Under the pieces are notes generated by a model. The model searched no databases, had not been told where the DNA came from, and worked only from the letters and a program-made list of their open reading frames with translations. Of a stretch of DNA of 64,000 nt, positions 1 to 11,177 are shown one piece after another; positions within the stretch are counted from its first letter, which is position 1, and each line of letters starts with the position of its first letter. The stretch lies in contig JAYWVB010000018.1 of NCBI GenBank assembly GCA_039881045.1, positions 62,001-126,000 of the forward strand, written 5' to 3'. Made by a program: the position numbers and the translations under genes. The stretch is from Chaetomium olivaceum (lineage: Eukaryota; Ascomycota; Sordariomycetes; Sordariales; Chaetomiaceae).

Positions 1-1527
1 CATGCTTGCTCTTGAACAACTGTCCAGCAATGACGCCAGCCAAGTTGGAGTATCCGTTTAGACCGAGTACGAAGGACCGGGACGCCTTCCATGGCGTGTT
101 TCCCGCTAGCCACACGGCAACAAGCGGGCCGCTCGCAAAGACGCCGGACAGGCACACGTGGGCAAAGCCGTACCGGAGCTTGGGGTCGGATGAGGCAACC
201 ATTACAGCGCAACCGATCAACCCCAAGAGCATGCCGAACACAGTGTGTAGCGAGCGTTCGTGGAAGTGATCCGACGAGTAGACGATTATGAGCAGACCGA
301 CAACGCCAACGGCAAATGGGGGGACGGACATCAGTGTTGCTGTCACACCCTTGTAGTCCATGCCTTGAACGATAAGTGGTAGGAAGGTGGTAAACGCTGT
401 GACGGGCTGGTTGTTTGTCTGTCAGCCGACTCTGTGTCTGCAAAGATGGAAAGCGGCCAAGGACCACCCAGACTTACCAGAACAGCGGTGATGTTGCTCA
501 CAATAATGAACATCTTCTTCCAATCCTTCACCACATCCACCAAATCCCTCACCTTCACCCCATTCTCCCTCGCCCCAAACTCACTCTCCTCCTCCTGCAT
601 TCCAGCCAAATCTCTCTCCATCCTCCCCACCGCATGTTCCCTCTCTCTCCCCCGCAAAAACCACGCCTTGCCCACATCTCCAGGCAACACCACAAACGCC
701 ACCACCCCCACCAACACTGTCACACCCCCCTCCACCAAGAAAACCACCTGCCACCCATGGACGCTCGCCGTCTGCACCTTCAACAACCCATACGCAATCA
801 ACCCCGCAAACGCCCCAGCCACAGCATACATGCCCGTGAACAATCCCATGCGAAAGCCCAGCGCAAACTTGGGGTACAGAAGCGACATGTAATAAAAGGC
901 GGACTGGGTGAACCCTGCTTCGGCAGCGCCCAGTAGCAGGCGCAGGGCGATGAGGGTGCCGGAGGAGCGGATGCCAGCGTGGGCCATGCAGAGGGAGCCC
1001 CATGCGACAAGTTGTAGCGGGAGGAAGCGGTGCGGGCCGAGGCGACGGGCGAGGAGGGCGGCGAGAGGTTGGAGGGGAACGTAGGTGGCTGAGAACTGGA
1101 GGGGGATCGTGGGTCAGTTTGCTGGTGGTTAATGGGGCTGGGGACGAAGAACGCGGGAAACGGAAAAGGGGGCGTACGAGGGAAAGGGAGTTGGGGATGT
1201 CGTCCGGGTGGAGGTTGGCATCTTTGACGAAGCTGCTCGTTGCCACAAAACCGACGTTGGTCTTGTCGATGCCACAGAGCTGGGGGTGTTGTTAGTTGTG
1301 TTAATGACACATCTAAGGTGTCGTTCTCTTACAATGAAGCTGATGGATAGAATCAGCAGGACAGTCATATCCAACTTCCAATTCACCCGCTTGTCCAGCT
1401 CCCTCTCTTCTTCGTTGACCGGGGCATAGTGGGTGACCACTGCTTGAGGCAGCACAGCCTTTGTGTCTTCGACCTCGACCTCGGTAGGCTTCCCAATCTC
1501 GGAACCAGCGATATCATTAGGGGCCAT
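1..1527 (-). CDS. MFS permease, allantoate/anion-cation symporter type (partial, C-terminus outside window)
   Basis: Plasma-membrane transporter of the major facilitator superfamily, most like the fungal Dal5/allantoate permease (ACS) family that imports carboxylates, vitamins or allantoate. The start ATG at 1527 opens a polar N-terminus followed by KLDMTVLLILSISFI (TM1). Short introns follow near 1290-1330 and 1095-1160. The exon after them reads GIDKTNVGFVATSSF, the family's usual TM1-TM2 loop. The 3' exons give several hydrophobic segments (RLLLGAAEAGFTQSAFYYMS; FLVEGGVTVLVGVVAFVVLP) and, after an intron near 410-480, PVTAFTTFLPLIVQG and later helices. The frame is still open at base 1, so the last part of the gene lies outside the window. 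The substrate cannot be read from sequence. No frame damage was seen. It is divergent from the P450 at 2174 across 646 bp. Confidence 0.85.
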
Positions 1528-2173
1528 CTTGACCGCTGAAGACCATGTGAATCAATACAGTGTTGATGAGATGAACTAACTTGCACACATCGATGATGAT
1601 ACTCCAATCGGCGGGTCTTAAACCCTAATTAAAGAGACATTCTCATCCCTCCTCACGAGAAGGTCACACGACGAAGAACTCACCAAAACGCTCGGTTCTC
1701 CAATGAAATTCGTTACCATCCCCCTCCCCGGGAATTATCAACGGGAAGCCAATCTCGGACCCAGCGATGAGGGGAGTTGACGGTAGGATCAGACTAACCA
1801 TCAACCCAGCCTCATGAGGGGTAGTTAATTAATCGATCGCCCGAGCGTCACACGCGCTCCAATCCTTTGCTTCTCTCGCTCCTACCCCGACTCCCAACCC
1901 GGCATCTGAACCCGGCAACCTGGTCGAGTAAAGCGAGTCAAATCATTTAGCCGTCTCTTAATACCGAATTATGCATCCTGAATCCGGGCTTCGTCGACTG
2001 GCTGGAGTGCACTGCGTGACCTCGGGCGTGGGCCATGTCACGCTGAGCTCTACCCGGGAAACGGGTCACTGTTTCCGTTAGTTATTCTGACGTCCACCTT
2101 GAAAAGCAACACGTTTTAACAAGTTGTACAGCATCGACGGAGCAGCTCTACCGGTCAGACTTCACCGTCCACG
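1528..2173. other. Divergent intergenic region between MFS gene and P450
   Basis: This is the shared upstream region of two divergently transcribed genes. No ORF of note was seen in it. No operator could be recognised with confidence, but the head-to-head layout allows co-regulation of the transporter and the oxidase. Confidence 0.5.
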
Positions 2174-3543
2174 ATGGCCGCTGCGGAAGTCAATACCTGT
2201 CCTTTGGCGGGAACCCATACCCTTTCCCAAGAACGCATCGACACTTCAGCAGCCGTCATCAGCGACAATGTAGACGAGATCCTCAAAGAGTACGATATCC
2301 TCCGCGAAGCCTGCCCAGTCGCCTACACCAACCAATACGGCGGCTACTGGCTCCTGACCCGCTACGACGATGTCAAGGCAGCCGCCCTCGACTCCGAGAC
2401 CTTCATCTCTTCCGTCCGCGCCGTCATACCCTCCGACCCGCGCGGCCTGCGCCGACCGCCCCTGAACTTTGACGCGCCCAACCACACCCCCTACCGCACG
2501 GCCCTGGACCGCACCCTCAAACCGGCGCGGATCAAGCGTCTTGCCGAACCTCTGGCGCGCCATGCCGAGGAGTTGTTATTGCCGCTGCTGCAGAGGGGCG
2601 AGGGGGACATATGCACGGAGTTCGCCGCGCAGTTCGCGGCGTGGGTTGAGACAGAATGGTTGAATCTGACCCCGGACACGGCGCCCCGGCTGGCGAGCAC
2701 TGCGTCGGCGTGGGTAAATGCATGGCGTCAGAGGGACGGGGAGAAGACGACGCATTTTAGCACGGAGCTTTATGATATTGCAAGGGCCGTGTTGGCGGAT
2801 CGGAGGAAGAATCCGAGGGATCCGGAGGAGGATCCTGCGAGTAGTCTGTTGTTGGAGAGGAATGGTAATGGGGAGCCGCTGGAGGAGATTCATCTTGTGT
2901 GAGTTGTCTTGAATGCATGTGCAGACTACAGCTGACGGTAGACAGGGGGTGTATTCGACAAAGTCTCGTCGTGGGGATGGTGGCGCCACCCCTGATGCTC
3001 GGCGGCATCTGCAACTACCTCTCCAAGGACCAAGAGCTCCAACAGCGTCTGAGGGACGATCCCAGTTTGATCCCGGCCGCGATCGAGGAGTTTGTGAGGC
3101 TCTTCAGTCCGTACCGAGGGTTTGCTAGGACAGTATCCAAAGAGACAGTCATTCACGGCCAGACGATCAAGCCAGGAGTTCCAATCACGGTCACCTACAG
3201 TGCGGCAAACCGCGACCCCACCGTTTTTGATAACCCTCACGAGTTTGTCCTCAATAGGCCCAACATTGCAATGCATATGGGGTTTGGCAGGGGAAGGCAT
3301 CGGTGTGTCGGCCAGCCTCTCGCGAAATTGTGGGTTCACCATCCTTTTCATTCGAGCGAAACCACGGTGTTTTGGCTTGTAGCTAGCCTGGCTAACTAAA
3401 CCTTTTATTTTAGAGCTTTGCAGATCGCATTAAGAACGTTGTTGTTAAGGACGAAAAGGTTTGACGTCAATGGAGAGATGCAGTTTTCAAGGATGCCCGA
3501 GATGGGTATCATCAGTTGTCCCTTGGCCTTGGAGGTAAAATAG
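2174..3543 (+). CDS. Cytochrome P450, soluble bacterial-type
   Basis: Heme-thiolate monooxygenase-fold protein. Exons are 2174-2898, 2946 to about 3329, and about 3413-3543. The first intron starts GTGAGT and ends GACAG; the second starts GTGGGT and ends TTTTAG. There is no N-terminal membrane anchor, and the protein begins MAAAEVNTCPLAG, so it should be cytosolic, like prokaryotic class P450s. The K-helix ExxR is in AAIEEFVRLFSP. The heme loop is FGRGRHRCVGQPLAK, with the Cys ligand in place. The I-helix reads VVGMVAPPLMLGG, so the usual Asp/Glu-Thr pair needed for dioxygen protonation is absent; Ala-Pro stands there instead. The product ends in ISCPLALEVK. The substrate is unknown. Its bacterial-like architecture suggests an old transfer, which is inference. 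Confidence 0.85.
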
Positions 3544-5372
3544 TGTAGAGAGGACACAAGGCACGAGGAGCTACGGTACGGAGACTTAAAGAGTAGTAGT
3601 ACGTTATACAGTCAATCGTTGTGGGGGACTTCTTGAGTCCCCCGGTTAGTAATGGCAACTAGAAACCTAGTTAATAGTTGTTACCTCTAAAGTCAGAGCT
3701 TACCGTTGAGACAATCGTTTCTGGTAGAGGTAGAACGAAATCTTGTAAGGCCAAAAGACTTAATCTTCTGGAGACAGCGGGACAGAAAAGTGCAGCAGGC
3801 AACCTGAACAGATGGGATTCGCCGCCGAATATCATTGGCCGCTCCCCGTTGATCAGCATGGGGGGCGCGACCTAGTTCACGTGGGTTTCCGGCCGCGGTG
3901 GTCTCTGCTTTGGCACGTTTTTCCATGTGGAGCTTGGGTGGTAGGCGGTACGGTGTATGTATGTACGTACCAGAGCGTCCCAGATAGTCTCCCATGGGTA
4001 ACCGGTGGCTGTTTTGGAATCACACAGCTTAGGATTGCTGACACAGAGAGCCAGCATCTTACGAGCTGAACTGAGACCGGAAAGCTTCATTGTCAAGCCC
4101 TTGTTTGCCCAGTGGAGCATGTAAAAAAAAAAGGTGCGTCGGCTTTGCAAAGCAACACCCAGATTTCCGGGTGTCTTTGTTCTTTTTTACACACTAGTAG
4201 GCATTGTTACGCTCGCTGGAGCTGAAAGTGTCCGACGGGAGGTCTGAGCGGCTAGGACGCTCATTGCATCACTGAATAACCTTTCCATTAACTTGATGCC
4301 AGTGGACAAGACTTATCCGGCGCCCATCATCTGACGGGCGGTCCAATAATTCGGAGACCCATTCCATCACGGGATAATTTTTCCATTGACCTGGTACATA
4401 CGGATAGAGCATACCCGCACCCAATATGGTTCTAGCCACACTAGACAAGTCAGGGCTTCTTGTCGAATAGTTGGTTGGGCATTAGCCATCGGAGCCAGCA
4501 GCTCCTTTGGATATACCGGTTGTTGCTGTCGGGAACCCCAGATGCTCACCTCGTGACTTTCATACGCGACGTTACAACTTATGTTACGAAGCAACCTTTG
4601 TGAACCACCTTTGGGCTTCCTTTAATTATATTGTCTCATCATTTTGGCTGACAGAAGCGTACAGTCAAAGTTGAAAAGGGGACGGAGGATTGATCCTCGT
4701 CGTTGTAGCTCCACTACCTAGCCGGATCGTTTCAAGGGACTTTTTGGCAGAGGTGAAGGCAATTATGGGAAGCAAAACGGAAGTCGTCCTTGGACGAGTT
4801 CTCCGGCCCGACCTCGAACGTACCGCTAGTGTCCATATCCATGACTTGCCGGCTTCAAGAGCTAGAAAAGTTGCTATTTTTTCCGCCCAGGTGCCAGTTT
4901 GGGGGGTGGGGGGGGCGGATAATAATAGGGGATAATACATGTCCACAATAACAGGGGATAACACATGTCCACCGGGGGCGGCAGGAAAAAAGTTGGAAAC
5001 CTCGCGCCATGGCCCGAAATAATCGTCTGGTACCTTACTCTAAGAACCCTTCAGGGTAGCAATAATCGAGATGTTTCAAGACAGCAATCAATTAATGATG
5101 CCTAGAGGACGAGGGGAGATTATTTTGGGTCAGCTCCGTCAACATGTCCATGTTTAATAGTCACCGGGGTCATAGAAACTTCATTTGCAGCATCCTATAT
5201 TTTCTTTGCTTCTGTTTATGGATGTTCCAATAACATTGGCATGAATGGGATGCGATGATCAAGGACCGGGGAGAGTTAAGACAAGGACTGCGAGATGGTC
5301 CCTGTACATGAGCTGGCCACAACCCTAAGCCCTGTTGAAGGGATTCACTGCCATGCCCAAATCTTCAACACC
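3544..5372. other. Intergenic, 1.8 kb, no gene seen
   Basis: The ORFs here are short, overlapping and lack family features. A partly repeated AYACATGTCCAC motif occurs near 4937-4971. Nothing else could be supported. Confidence 0.5.
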
Positions 5373-6754
5373 TTACGGCAAGCACTGGCCTATCATCAAC
5401 CAGTAAGCCACGTTTCTAAACAAGAAGATGGAGTAAAGGTAACTTACTATACCACTGGTTGCTCGCCTTGCAAGTGCCGGAGGCACAAGTAGTAGGGCCG
5501 GTCCATCCGCTCCCACCGCATTGCCCGTAGAGTGCTGCCGTAGCGCCGCTGCCACCGCCGCTTGGGTTAGAAGGGCCGGAACCCGATGAGCCACTGCAAG
5601 TAAATGGAGGAGGTCCTTGAAAGTCATTAGTGAGTGCCCACGCCTACAGGCCGATTGGGAGTGTAGTCTTACCGGGAATGCTGTAGCTCGACGGGTACGG
5701 TTGGCCATTGTTGTTGTAAATGTTGACAACAATACCGGGGTCGGATTTCTGTATTACGACTATCAGTACAACCAAGAAACTCTCTCCATAGTACGTTGGT
5801 ATTGTCATACCGGATAAGCACCTGGCAAGGACACAGTGGCGGGCTTTTCAGTTCCCGTGCCTCCAGTGACACGAATCTGGGCACATTCCATCTGCAATAT
5901 GTCAGCAGGTGTAGTTAAATAATACAGTCTTAGACGTACGTAGAACTGCGCACCGCCTTGGCTGTAGGCGGAGTGCAGGGCGAGAATCTCGAACCGTAAG
6001 AGATAATCGCCGTTCTCAATGCAGGCCGGGATCCTGGCCTTGTGGATGCCACCAGAGGCAATCTGCGAGCCATTGTCAGTAAGGTATCGAGGTCGACGTC
6101 CATCTGGATAGACAGGTTCTTCGCGACGGGACATACCAGGGTGTCAACACCCCACCTGCCATTGTTCAGGCCCTCTTCGGCGATCTTGAACCAGCCTCCA
6201 CCCGGGCCGGCGGACGGGTTCTGGGTAGCATCGGACACTTTCTTCATCCAGACGCCAGTGGGTCCCTGTATTCCATACCATGTCAGCCGACGTCCTCAAT
6301 GTGCACTGGAACTTCTTCGTCGCCGTACCTTGTGGCTAGAGTCGATGACTTTGTTGTCGGCGGTCGAATCCGGTCCGGTGCCTAAAATATCATGTCAGCG
6401 CCTGGCATCTGTGGCTTTTCTGCTTTGGTTGGCCTCGGTGTACTTACTCGTCAAAGTATGCAGCCATGCGCCAGTGACCTCGGAACCCGCCTGCACGGTA
6501 AACACTTGGGAAGAGGACCGGAAGGAAGTCACTGGGGGTCCGTTGCAAGCAATCGAGTTGGAGTTCACATCCGAGATAAACTGGATAGAGTATTAGTACA
6601 CGGCACCCATCGTGTAGGGTATCACAAAGTCAGTCTTTACCGAGTCGTCACTGGGCATGTAGATTCCCGCGCCCTGGGGATTGCCGTTGAAGGATTGCAT
6701 GATCGTGTGCGCCTGGGCAGCACCGATAAAGTGGAAGATGGTTGAGGATTTCAT
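5373..6754 (-). CDS. AA9 lytic polysaccharide monooxygenase with C-terminal CBM1
   Basis: Secreted copper enzyme (formerly GH61) that oxidatively cleaves cellulose or related beta-glucans. I assembled nine exons: 6754-6641, 6580-6448, 6381-6329, 6265-6137, 6062-5940, 5891-5811, 5748-5673, 5615-5448 and 5389-5373. Intron 1 holds a perfect TACTAA branch site. The short signal peptide MKSSTIFHFIGAAQA is followed directly by HTIMQSF, so the mature protein starts with the copper-binding His. The second His is in LALHSA, and the axial-site Gln and Tyr are in GGAQFY. GPTGVWMKKVSDA and DPGIVVNIY are typical AA9 blocks. A Ser/Gly/Pro linker leads to the CBM1 (LYGQCGGSGWTGPTTC ... NQWYSQCLP), with four Cys and the cellulose-stacking aromatics. 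All frames join cleanly. Full length and probably functional. Confidence 0.93.
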
Positions 6755-7932
6755 CTTGGGCTTCCTGAGCGCAGTTCGCTGCGACTTGTGAGTTATGAGT
6801 GACAGATAGTGTGGAGGGTAGCGAGCCTGGAATGTTGACTTGATGGGGAGCTGAAAGGGTACCTTTCATAGACATGGGAGCACGCTAGGATTGATGTGTA
6901 GTCTGTTTGGTTTAAACAGGGTGTGAGCTGGTGATATCCAATGACAACACAAGACTTAATATATAAATTCTCCGTGTGCTGGGCGAGGGCGGAGCTTCGC
7001 CGTCCGCGCCCTACGGCTCGTGCATCTCTGCACGGCGTTTCCCGACGGTATACGGAACGCACTCCCAGCTTTCGGGCCTTCCTAGCAAACTCGTTGCCGG
7101 CATTCAATTTCAGCGTTCAGTTGACCGATGAGGACCAAGCACTCTACAAACCTAGTTAGTGCTGCTGAGTATCTAGTCCATCATAATAAGGTCAGCCTAG
7201 AGCAAGGTTCAACCGCGTTCACAAAGGTGACATGTTGTAGACATCAAATGGGAGGAGAGAGGAGAGAGGATGGGTGTGTGTGGGGAGGGGCGTGGTTCGA
7301 CACAAGTGAATGAAGCTTGGCTTCAACAAGCCGTCAAAAAGGCGGCCTTTCGGGATGAGATTGGGAATGAGATTTTCTTCCCGAAAACGGCATCAATGAA
7401 ACCCCGGGGACGTTTACACATTTCTTTTAGCTCGGGCTCCCAAGGACAAGATCGCTCCAACATGTCCGCGGGGGGGGGGTGGTCAGCTCGTGATCAAGGC
7501 CTCGGATTTCTCGCTCCTGGGAACCGCATCCCCGACGTATTCATAATGCATCCTCTTGTCCTACAATGGACTTTTGCCGTGCTTTGTTTTCTGGTCTGTA
7601 GTAGTTTACTAATAAGGCCCATTGCTCAACTTTCGCGCCGTCAGAATCGACAAAATGTATTTTATCTTGCCCATATACCGGGTTCCCGTTTATTCTCAAC
7701 CTTCGTTTCACAAATATCAGCTCTGAGCTCCCCCTGGATCAGCTATCTCCACCTTCCCGAGTTGGTGCTGCTGCTGCTGCCTGGCGTGACTGCTTGGCTC
7801 CTGTTGGCCGCAACATTTTCCTCCACAAAACACAACTTACCAACGGTAAACAACGGTGAACAGTGAACAGATTTCTATCCCGAGGTGTCGTAATCCGCTC
7901 ATCCGCATCTTGTTCAGTCGAACACTATCGGC
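6755..7932. other. Intergenic, 1.2 kb, no gene supported
   Basis: This is the upstream region of the AA9 gene and of the F-box-like gene. An open stretch at 7270-7866 encodes hydrophobic runs but has no recognisable family, no splice context and a poly-G run at 7471-7479. I do not call it a gene. Confidence 0.45.
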
Positions 7933-9370
7933 ATGTTCTGGAAGTTACCTCGTGAAGTCTTTGACTTAATCATTTGCCAAGTTGGTCCAATGCACTTCTG
8001 CACCACATCCGTGGAGATAGGGCTGACCTTTGGTTATTGCAGCTTCCACACAACGATCTCGTTTCCTTATCTGCCGTGTCCAAAAGTCTTCGAATTTCAC
8101 TCTCCAATGTCATATGGAAGCAAGTCTCTGTCGATGTGCAGTGTCGAAGTACAGACCCAAAGTTGCCGAGGGTGAACACCAAAGCTGTGGAACGATGCGC
8201 CGCAGCATTCCTCCAACCTTCGGCAGCCATTCGCCGAGTCACTCAACTGGACTTTCGATGCAGTTTTTCCAATCGGCATTCTTCGGCTTCGTTTGACACC
8301 CCTCAACCTTGAGAATACCAGAAGGGCATTATGCCGCGCCATTGATTTCGCCGCCCTGGAATCCCTTACTCTCTGGCACTGCCCCGGTTGGCAAGAGCTT
8401 TTGGTGTCTGTGAGTGAATTAACTCTGGAGAAGCATATCAGATTGCGCACTCTCGAAGTCAAGTGCGATGAAAAGGACAGCTGGAGTGATAGGATTGGGG
8501 ATATTGAAATTGGGAACCTCCTCAGTTCCTTTGGGGGTTTGACAGACCTGTTTGTAGGTACTTCGGACTCAACTTTCGGAGATCCGGGAATGACTCTCTG
8601 GTATGCTCTTCATCATCACTACGCCACCCTAAGACGGCTAGTTATTCACTGGAGGGCTCCTTTCGGGTATGGCGCCCATCACGTTCGCGATTCCATGGTC
8701 TTGGGGCTGTCGAGGGCGGATGCTACCTATGAACCACTGAGTCGCTTCGACTTGGAGTGTTTCGGGTTGTGCTGCGACCCTGATGTATTGGTTGGTCGTT
8801 CCCTATCTCCCTCCCTCGACGAAAGACGTCTGTGTGGGTCATGAACCTCACTAACCGAGTGGACATGTTACACAGCCGCGGCTTCTTCGACCCTTCACGT
8901 TAAAGTCCACGCGCAAAATCTTCCATCTTCGACAAACAGGCGCTGATCTCAACCGGGGCGAGGAGTGCCGAGCCCTGGATCTCCCCCGGGTTGACGAGCC
9001 CGGCTGCCAGCCCAAGGAGCTCTACCGCGTAACAGCCTTACATTCTTTGGAATACAACACTCTACAAGACTCATTGCAAGACTCGTTCCGCGCTCTGCTT
9101 GATTGGGCATTTGGTCCGGACGGGATAGCGTCCCTTGAGCTGGTTGCGTTTGGAGATTTTGGTCAGGGGCGAAACAACTTGTATTTGCATAATCTGTTCG
9201 TCTGCCGGACTAAAAGCGATGCAGACAATGGTGGACTTCCGTATCGGGTGTTCGATGCCCGAGATCGGGAACACGAACATGAGTGGGCGACGATTGTTCG
9301 GCCGCATTGGTCGTTCCTCGAGGCCTGTCCCGTCGCGTCATTTCAGTCGGATGCGTATTACCACTTTTGA
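7933..9370 (+). CDS. F-box-like protein, gene model with one uncertain junction
   Basis: The N-terminus MFWKLPREVFDLIICQ plus LPHNDLVSLSAVSKSLR has the F-box pattern that recruits substrates to SCF ubiquitin ligases. The remainder looks like the variable substrate-recognition region of fungal F-box proteins. Intron 1 is 7981-8042 (GTTGGT...TGCAG). Intron 3 is 8791-8875 with a CACTAAC branch site. The two downstream exons join in frame and end in QSDAYYHF. Between them the frame changes by one near 8170-8260. Either a 55-nt intron at 8172-8226 (GTGAAC...CGGCAG) restores it, or there is a one-base indel. The frame upstream of the break also looks coding, so I cannot decide. Family assignment is moderate; substrate unknown. 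Confidence 0.55.
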
Positions 9371-9698
9371 AGCAGCGGGAGGAAAACGAGCACCTTAGAT
9401 ACATTTTCTTTTGCCAGATTGTGAAGGGTTTGCAAAAACTTGTATTAACCCTGATCAACAACTTTAATCTAGCGCAGAGCCAGTCATCGCCCCGTTTTGA
9501 CTCCTTCGATAGACAATGCGAACTGAGGCATCGACGTCATGTGCCCCGTGTTTGGGGACAGGCTGGGATTTGGGACAGAGTTTGAGGGGTGTTTTGAAGG
9601 CTGCCGCTGGAATTTGCAAAAGGAAAGGGACCCCTTAGGGAACTCAACACCGTCATATGTCGTAAATAACCCCAAAAGGATCCCAGCCTTTGATGATC

Positions 9699-9769
9699 TC
9701 TCCCACCGGGAATTGAACCCGGGTCTCGAGCGTGACAAGCTCGCATACTGACCACTATACTATGGAAGA
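9699..9769 (-). tRNA. tRNA-Asp (GTC)
   Basis: The reverse strand folds as a full cloverleaf. The 7-bp acceptor stem is TCTTCCA/TGGGAGA with one G-T wobble. A D-arm contains AGTATAGTGGTCAGT. The anticodon stem is CGAGC/GCTCG around the loop TTGTCAC, giving anticodon GTC. The T-arm is CCGGG-TTCAATT-CCCGG. No intron is present. Confidence 0.92.
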
Positions 9770-10594
9770 CTAGCGAGTGTGGGCACTAGCTATAGTTTGG
9801 GCTGGTTGCTGGTGGGAGATCAGGGGGAGGGCTTTAAGAAGGGTGAAGAGATTTTAAGCTGGCAGCTTCTGGTCGGTACCTGGTTCCACAGTTTCCACAA
9901 CAAACTTCTGGGAACTCCGCAGGCAGGGTAGTGTTGGAAAACCCACAGCCACGGATACCGAGATGGGACAGTCAAACGTAGTGAAAACAGTGTAATTACG
10001 GCCAGTTGAGCCAATTGATGGTCAACTACTGCAGTGCAACCGTCGTGATGTCTGTGTCTGGTTCAAACAGCTGTGTGCGGGCATCTGACCCTGAAAAATA
10101 CCGCATCTGGTCCCCTGGGTCCACCTCGGGGGGTTTGATTACGCCTTGGCGACCACACGCCAAAGGCGTGGTCCTAACCTTGTAATCTTGACAGGTAGAG
10201 AGGTCTAGGCCTCTAGCTTCGTCCCTAGGTTCCACTTAGCCTCGCAAGTAAAGATATAATACAAATAAAGCACTGAATTATGTAAGTAGATAACTCTGGG
10301 AACAATTCGAAGTATGGTGGAGTGCTGTGAGAACGGGATAGTAACCCTCCGTCTATCCAAAATACATTTTGTTTTGAACAGGCCTCAGGTTGGTATAATC
10401 CCCTCTTCGCCTCGTTCTTTTAATTTATCTTTCACAGTCTTCCTTAGAGTCATCGTTCTAAATCTTTGAAAGCAGAAGAATGTGAGAGATGAGCGATAGG
10501 AATCGCGAGGCTCAAAGGCACTGCAAGTACCACTCTATTCTGTTAATCGAAAGCTAAGGAAAAGAGAGAAAGGATTACAACACAGGGATGGGTG

Positions 10595-10732
10595 CCTGGA
10601 GGAACGTACGAGGAACGAGTACTTCCGAAAGGTTCCTTTGCCTGGAGGAACGTACGAGGAACGAGTACTTCCGAAAGGTTCCTTTGCCTGGAGGAACGTA
10701 CGAGGAACGAGTACTTCCGAAAGGTTCCTTTT
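10595..10732. repeat. 46-bp tandem repeat, three copies
   Basis: Three back-to-back near-identical copies at 10595-10640, 10641-10686 and 10687-10732. Each starts CCTGGAGGAACGTACGAGG and ends GGTTCCTTTG. Each unit contains an imperfect inverted pair (GGAACGTAC / GTACTTCC). The unit length is not a multiple of three, so a coding repeat is unlikely. Confidence 0.93.
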
Positions 10733-10778
10733 CCGAGAAAAACCATGGTATGCTCCAAGCACGGACCAGTTCCGCCCC

Positions 10779-10824
10779 ATAAAACGCCCCATCAAACGCC
10801 CCATCAAAACGCCCCATCAAAAAA
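10779..10824. repeat. Short tandem array of about 12-bp units
   Basis: Four successive copies of a CGCCCCATMAAA-type unit, with one to three trailing A residues. It lies 46 bp beyond the 46-bp repeat array. Confidence 0.85.
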
Positions 10825-11177
10825 AGCCGTGTCATTTCTTCCTGTATACTGTGAAGTTTTACTGTCATTATTCTAACGATTGTGGAGGGAGAGTCATCTT
10901 GCTTTGCGTGGAGGAACTTACCTCTGACGTGATCGTCTCGAAGTTGGGCCTGGCATTGGTGGTGCACGGACGGTCTGTTGGGGCTTGTCAGCTGTGGGGC
11001 TGGCCCCGGTTTATAAGGACCAATGAGACGGCGCACCCCTCGGTAGTTTCACCGACGACCACGAAAGGATGCAGATTGCAGGCCAATAAAGGGAGAAGGA
11101 AAATCAAAATAGCAATTGGAAGTAGCTTATTCCGCTAGAAAATCGCTACCAGAACAGAGCAACGGCAGAGAGGTGTG

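Larger units (their letters stand above)
9770..11177. other. Intergenic flank of the Helitron with short repeats
   Basis: No gene could be supported. The region contains an imperfect hairpin around 10151-10173 (ACCACACGCC/GGCGTGGT), the tandem repeats listed separately, and the downstream flank of the Helitron helicase gene. The Helitron 3' end should lie here, but no CTRR-plus-hairpin end could be fixed. Confidence 0.45.

Noticed and set aside
7270..7866. 198-aa plus-strand ORF with hydrophobic stretches
   Set aside because: No recognisable fold, it crosses a poly-G run, and the hydrophobicity is not arranged like a membrane protein family.
10100..11170. Assigning a Helitron 3' terminus
   Set aside because: Several YYAG strings and an imperfect hairpin exist, but none has the required hairpin-to-CTRR spacing with a clear A/T insertion site.
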